Source: Bacillota bacterium (GTDB lineage Bacteria; Bacillota; Clostridia; Caldicoprobacterales; DTU083). From it: 42,007 nucleotides of DNA. The translations under genes were made by a program, and so were the position numbers. The stretch is from positions 1 through 42,007 of the forward strand of contig JAKORJ010000123.1 of assembly GCA_029777885.1 (NCBI GenBank), written 5' to 3'. This document shows, piece after piece, positions 38,505-42,007 of this stretch. Positions within the stretch are counted from its first letter, which is position 1. The number at the start of each line of letters is the position of its first letter. Below the pieces are notes generated by a model that had not been told where the DNA came from, searched no databases, and saw only the letters and a program-made list of their open reading frames with translations.

Positions 38505-40334
38505 ATGGACATACGCAAGCTTATCGCAGACAAGGCGTCCGGAAAAATATATATAATCGCTATAATCGCCATAGCAGTGCTCGCGCTCATACTGCTGGGG
38601 GCAAAGCTTGTCTATGACAAGGATAAGCTTTATTATGACAGCGGCAAGATGGCCTACGCCGGCGACCTTATAGAAGGCGACCTCAGCCAGGTAGATGATT
38701 GGGACGGCGTAACAGCTGATCACATCCCCCATGGCTTCGGTAAAAAATACTACGAGACCGGGGGCCTCTGGTATGAAGGCGAATGGAACAACGGCGTAAG
38801 GCAGGGCCATGGGAAGTCCTATTACCCCAACGGCAAGGTGGAATATGAAGGGGAATGGGTCAACAACAAATGGCACGGCCAGGGTAAGGTATACAGGATC
38901 GACGGCACCCTCTTCCTTGAGGGCGAATTCGAGAACGACCGGCTCAACGGGACCGGCAGGTCCTATTATGCCGATGGCAAGCTCGAATATGAGGGTACAT
39001 GGAAGGACGGCATATGGCACGGCACCGGCAAGGGCTACTGGAAAAACGGCACCTTAGGGTATGAAGGCGAGCTTTCAGAGGGCCTCCCCAACGGAAATGG
39101 CATCTCATACTACCCAAATGGCAAGATAGCATATGACGGCACCTGGGTTGCAGGGAAGAAGGATGGCTCAGGCAAGCTGTATGACAAAAACGGTATACTG
39201 TATTATGAGGGTGAGATCAAGGACGGCATTATTAATGGCACCGGCACGTACTACTTCCCTGATGATGACGAATACGGCCGCAAGACCTACACCGGCAGCA
39301 TTGTAAATGAAGTGTTCGACGGGCAAGGCACCATGGTATGGAAGGACGGTTCCCGCTATGAAGGCGAATGGAAGGACGGCAAGCGTGACGGCTTTGGCAC
39401 CTTTGTCTGGTCCAACGGGAAAAAATATGTCGGTGAGTGGGTTGCGGACCTGATGTCCGGCGAAGGAGAGCTCTACCACAGAAGCGGCTACCTGGAATAC
39501 AAGGGCGATTTCAAGGACGGTTTCCGGACAAAGGGAACGCTTTATGGTCCGGAAGGCCAGGTTTTATACAAAGGGAGCTGGAAAAACGAAACCTATAACG
39601 GCTATGGCGAGCTTTACAGTGCAGACGGCATATTGCTGTACAAGGGCAATTGGCTGAGGGGCTACTACAACGGTCAAGGCACCATGTATGATGCGGAAGG
39701 CAACCTGCAGTATGAAGGTAATTTCTATTATGGACAAATCAACGGTTCCGGCAAGGAATACTGGCCTAACGGGAATCTCAAATATGACGGGAAATTCCTA
39801 GTAGGGGTGTATACGAAATACGGAAAATACTATAACGAAAAGGGTTATCTTGAATATGACGGCTACTGGGAGGATGGCAAGAAAGCACAAACCGGCAAGT
39901 ACTACTGGGAGGACGGCAGCTGGTATGAAGGCGAGTTCAGCAATGACATGAAAAACGGCACCGGCATGAAGTATTATGCCGATGGCACCCTGCAGTATGA
40001 AGGTGAATGGAAGGACGACCTTTACCATGGCAAGGGCTCGCTCTACAGGGAGGACGGTACCCTGCTCTATAGCGGCAGCTTTGAAAAAGGGCAGTACCAC
40101 GGTACAGGCAAGCTGTACGCCAGCGACGGGAAGACCGTAGTTTATGACGGCAAGTGGAAGAACGGTGAAATGGCGGAAAAGGATAAGTATAAGCCTGAAC
40201 CAACCGGATCACCTGAACCAACGGAATCGCCCGAGCCCTCAGAATCACCCCAGCCAACGGCGACACCTGACCCATCACCTTCAGCATCGCCCGACCCAAG
40301 CCCCACTCCCGAGCCTACCGAGGAGGATGATTGA
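38505..40334 (+). CDS. membrane-anchored MORN-repeat protein
   Basis: About 609 residues. A basic N-terminus is followed by one membrane segment (IYIIAIIAIAVLALILLGAKL), then about 20 MORN repeats of 23-24 residues running almost without a break (for example EYEGEWVNNKWHGQGKVY, EYEGTWKDGIWHGTGKGY). The tail is about 45 residues of Pro/Glu/Ser/Thr (PEPTESPEPSESPQPTATP) with no sorting signal. The membrane topology places the repeats outside the cell, unusual because MORN arrays are best known inside cells; they could act as a scaffold or bind wall or membrane. The start at 38505 has GAGGGGAC 7 bases upstream, better than the ATG at 38481. It lies 30 bases after the sortase and is followed directly by the GH27 gene. 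Confidence 0.88.
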   Translation: MDIRKLIADKASGKIYIIAIIAIAVLALILLGAKLVYDKDKLYYDSGKMAYAGDLIEGDLSQVDDWDGVTADHIPHGFGKKYYETGGLWYEGEWNNGVRQGHGKSYYPNGKVEYEGEWVNNKWHGQGKVYRIDGTLFLEGEFENDRLNGTGRSYYADGKLEYEGTWKDGIWHGTGKGYWKNGTLGYEGELSEGLPNGNGISYYPNGKIAYDGTWVAGKKDGSGKLYDKNGILYYEGEIKDGIINGTGTYYFPDDDEYGRKTYTGSIVNEVFDGQGTMVWKDGSRYEGEWKDGKRDGFGTFVWSNGKKYVGEWVADLMSGEGELYHRSGYLEYKGDFKDGFRTKGTLYGPEGQVLYKGSWKNETYNGYGELYSADGILLYKGNWLRGYYNGQGTMYDAEGNLQYEGNFYYGQINGSGKEYWPNGNLKYDGKFLVGVYTKYGKYYNEKGYLEYDGYWEDGKKAQTGKYYWEDGSWYEGEFSNDMKNGTGMKYYADGTLQYEGEWKDDLYHGKGSLYREDGTLLYSGSFEKGQYHGTGKLYASDGKTVVYDGKWKNGEMAEKDKYKPEPTGSPEPTESPEPSESPQPTATPDPSPSASPDPSPTPEPTEEDD

Positions 40335-40335
40335 T

Positions 40336-41463
40336 GTGATCGGAAAAACACCCCCTATGGGCTGGAACACCTGGAACACATTCGGGTGGAACATCGATGA
40401 GAAGCTTGTACGCGAGGCGGCAGACGCATTTATTGAAACCGGCCTTAAGGATGCCGGCTATGAATATATTGTAATAGACGACTGCTGGGCTCGGAAGGAA
40501 CGGGATCAAAACGGGAGGCTCGTCCCGGACGAAAGCAAGTTTCCCAGTGGCATGAATGCGCTTGCAGACTATATACACGGCAAGGGCTTGAAGTTCGGCA
40601 TCTATTCCTGTGCAGGCGTGCAAACCTGCGCCGGTTACCCCGGCAGCTTCGAGCATGAATTTATAGATGCCGAGACCTTCGCTTCCTGGGGCGTGGATTA
40701 CCTCAAGTATGACTACTGCTACAAGCCGGACGGTGTCCCCGGACATATCCTGTACAAAAGGATGGCTATGGCGCTTCGTAACTGCGGCAGGGAAATATTG
40801 TTCAGCGCGTGCAACTGGGGTTGCGATGATGCGGAAAAATGGATGAGAGCCAGCGGTGCCCATATATGGCGGTCTACGGGGGACATCCAGGACAGCTGGA
40901 GCTCTATAAAGCAACTAGCCCTCTCCCAGCTCAACAAGGAATGCTACAGCGGACCATATTGCTATAACGATGTCGACATGCTGGTAGTGGGCATGTATGG
41001 CAAGGGCAATGTCGCCCATGGGGGCTGCACTGATGAGGAATACAAAACCCACTTTTCACTTTGGTGCCTGATGGACTCGCCGCTGATGATCGGCTGCGAT
41101 ATACGCAATATGAACCAGGTGACAAAAGAGATCCTCACGAACAAGGAACTGATAGAAATAAACCAGGATATAGAGGGAAGGCAGGCATATACCATCAAGC
41201 ATTGGAACGACCCTGACCTGCTTATTTATGTAAAGCTCCTGAGCGACGGCTCCTATGCCTTCGGCTTCTTCAACATGTCCGACAAGGAGGGCGAACCGGC
41301 CCTGCATTTTTGGGACGTAGGCCTTCCCACCTCCGCAGGCTACGGCTTTTTGCTCCGCGATCTCTGGCTGCATGAAGATATCGGCATATTCAAGGAGGGC
41401 TATAAATGCAGGCTGAAGCCCCATGCATGCAGGGTATTCAGAGCCAGACTGGTCAAAGCATAG
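40336..41463 (+). CDS. GH27 alpha-galactosidase
   Basis: 375 residues. GH27 enzymes remove alpha-galactose (some, beta-L-arabinopyranose) with a two-Asp retaining mechanism. Signature TPPMGWNTWNTFG opens the protein; YEYIVIDDCWA follows; the nucleophile is Asp126 (YLKYDYCY) and the acid/base is Asp183 in WRSTGDIQD. The (beta/alpha)8 barrel is followed by a short C-terminal beta-sandwich (DPDLLIYVKLLSDGSYAFGFFN). No signal peptide, so it should be cytoplasmic. The GTG start at 40336 is one base after the MORN stop codon; GAGGAGG at 40320-40326 serves it with 9-base spacing. An ATG at 40327 is in frame but touches that sequence. Coupled translation with the MORN gene is likely. Confidence 0.92.
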   Translation: MIGKTPPMGWNTWNTFGWNIDEKLVREAADAFIETGLKDAGYEYIVIDDCWARKERDQNGRLVPDESKFPSGMNALADYIHGKGLKFGIYSCAGVQTCAGYPGSFEHEFIDAETFASWGVDYLKYDYCYKPDGVPGHILYKRMAMALRNCGREILFSACNWGCDDAEKWMRASGAHIWRSTGDIQDSWSSIKQLALSQLNKECYSGPYCYNDVDMLVVGMYGKGNVAHGGCTDEEYKTHFSLWCLMDSPLMIGCDIRNMNQVTKEILTNKELIEINQDIEGRQAYTIKHWNDPDLLIYVKLLSDGSYAFGFFNMSDKEGEPALHFWDVGLPTSAGYGFLLRDLWLHEDIGIFKEGYKCRLKPHACRVFRARLVKA

Positions 41464-41503
41464 TAGGTTGACTCCTAAAGCTTTATGAGGGGGTTGCATA
41501 TAA

Positions 41504-42007
41504 ATGTGCGGTACATTGAAGCGATTCCTTTTAACTGTGTTTGCTTTCTTGATTGTCATCACAACTGGCTGCGTGATAAGCTCCGGTCCCTCCAATACCC
41601 CAACCCCGACGCCTGAAGAGACAGCCAGTCCCAATCCGACAGCCCCAGGGGATCCGAACCAGGAAGAAATAGTGTCCAAGCTGCCCCTGGACTTGTCCGA
41701 TTATCTCATCGGGACCGGCCAGATCAAGGATTTCAAGGCTGTATATGAAGCAGAGGACGGGATCCTTGAGGGCGGCACCAGGGCTGAAAGGTCTCATCCG
41801 GGATATTCCGGGACGGGCTATGTCACCAATTTCACCAGGCCGGGAGAATCCAAGGTCACATTTGAGGTGGATGTCCCAGGCGATTCATATTATGACCTCA
41901 TATTCACGACGGCCGCTCCCTATGGCGAGAAATACAATACGGTAGCCATTGACGGCAACAATATCGGAGAGATCTTTTCCAATTCCAACAGCTTTGAGCA
42001 ATATACC
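41504..42007 (+). CDS. lipoprotein with CBM35-like module (partial, 3' end outside window)
   Basis: The first 168 codons are inside the window. A lipoprotein-like signal ends VITTGC (Cys23), then a Pro/Thr/Glu-rich linker (TPTPTPEETASPNPTAPG). From about residue 80 the sequence DFKAVYEAEDGILEGGTRAERS, GYSGTGYVTNF and GEKYNTVAIDGNNIGEI matches a CBM35-type beta-sandwich carbohydrate-binding module. CBM35 is often joined to GH26 mannanases, so a mannanase or binding protein may follow; the rest is outside. GAGGGGGTT lies 11 bases before the ATG. Same strand and 40 bases from the GH27 gene, so it probably belongs to the operon that begins with the sortase. Confidence 0.8.
   Translation, partial: MCGTLKRFLLTVFAFLIVITTGCVISSGPSNTPTPTPEETASPNPTAPGDPNQEEIVSKLPLDLSDYLIGTGQIKDFKAVYEAEDGILEGGTRAERSHPGYSGTGYVTNFTRPGESKVTFEVDVPGDSYYDLIFTTAAPYGEKYNTVAIDGNNIGEIFSNSNSFEQYT

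Noticed and set aside
38700-40200. Regular short repeats that could be taken for a CRISPR array or DNA tandem repeat.
   Set aside because: The period is 69-72 bases, the copies vary in sequence and the frame stays open; they encode MORN repeats.

Overview
The window looks like chromosomal DNA of an anaerobic, carbohydrate-degrading Clostridia-type Firmicute. The evidence is strong AGGAGG-type ribosome binding sites, a Rex repressor with a clostridial-type Rex box, a B12-dependent ribonucleotide reductase with an NrdR box, a SipW/CalY secretion cluster, a class B sortase, a PucR-type regulator, and several glycoside hydrolases (GH2, GH43, GH27). I cannot name the species. No phage, IS element or CRISPR array is visible. 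One tRNA-Ser gene is present.

Layout. 1-3.0 kb (minus): 5' part of a GH2 beta-mannosidase and a GH43 beta-xylosidase/arabinofuranosidase. 3.2-5.4 kb (minus): a membrane protein with two zinc ribbons and a repetitive, probably propeller-like outer domain. 5.6-8.1 kb (minus): a zinc-ribbon/PH-like protein, a NERD nuclease-like frame and a UvrD-like helicase frame. The last two are joined at a CTT-TGA that looks like the prfB +1 frameshift signal. 8.3-10.7 kb (minus): a TIM-barrel sugar isomerase-like protein and a tyrosine phenol-lyase/tryptophanase family enzyme with a possible attenuated leader. 10.9-14.05 kb (minus): a MerR regulator and a VIT-VWA protein. 14.2-15.5 kb (minus): a SARP/BTAD-type regulator. 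15.8-19.2 kb (minus): a heterodimeric ABC exporter.

19.4-23.4 kb (minus) is a SipW/CalY (TasA-like) operon: a short membrane protein, a SipW-type signal peptidase, three CalY/TasA-like exported proteins (one frameshifted), and a protein ending in a PPKTG sortase-like anchor. 23.5-27.2 kb (minus): D-lyxose isomerase-like protein and NrdJ. 27.2-29.4 kb (minus): MscL, a PhoU-like DUF47 protein and a PiT phosphate transporter. 29.5-32.7 kb (minus): PqqD-like protein, TldE and TldD. 32.8 kb (plus): a lipoprotein. 33.6-35.3 kb (minus): Rex and a zinc alcohol dehydrogenase, divergent from a PucR-type regulator (plus), with a Rex box in the shared intergenic region. Then come a DUF2721 protein and tRNA-Ser(GGA).

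37.5-42.0 kb (plus) is an apparent cell-surface operon: class B sortase, a membrane-anchored protein with about 20 MORN repeats, a GH27 alpha-galactosidase and a lipoprotein with a CBM35-like module that runs off the window. With the GH2 beta-mannosidase at the left edge, this suggests galactomannan use. The sortase may also serve the PPKTG protein of the CalY operon. The most unusual items are the candidate programmed frameshift, the multi-paralogue SipW/CalY operon, the sortase-MORN-glycosidase operon, and the lyase leader.
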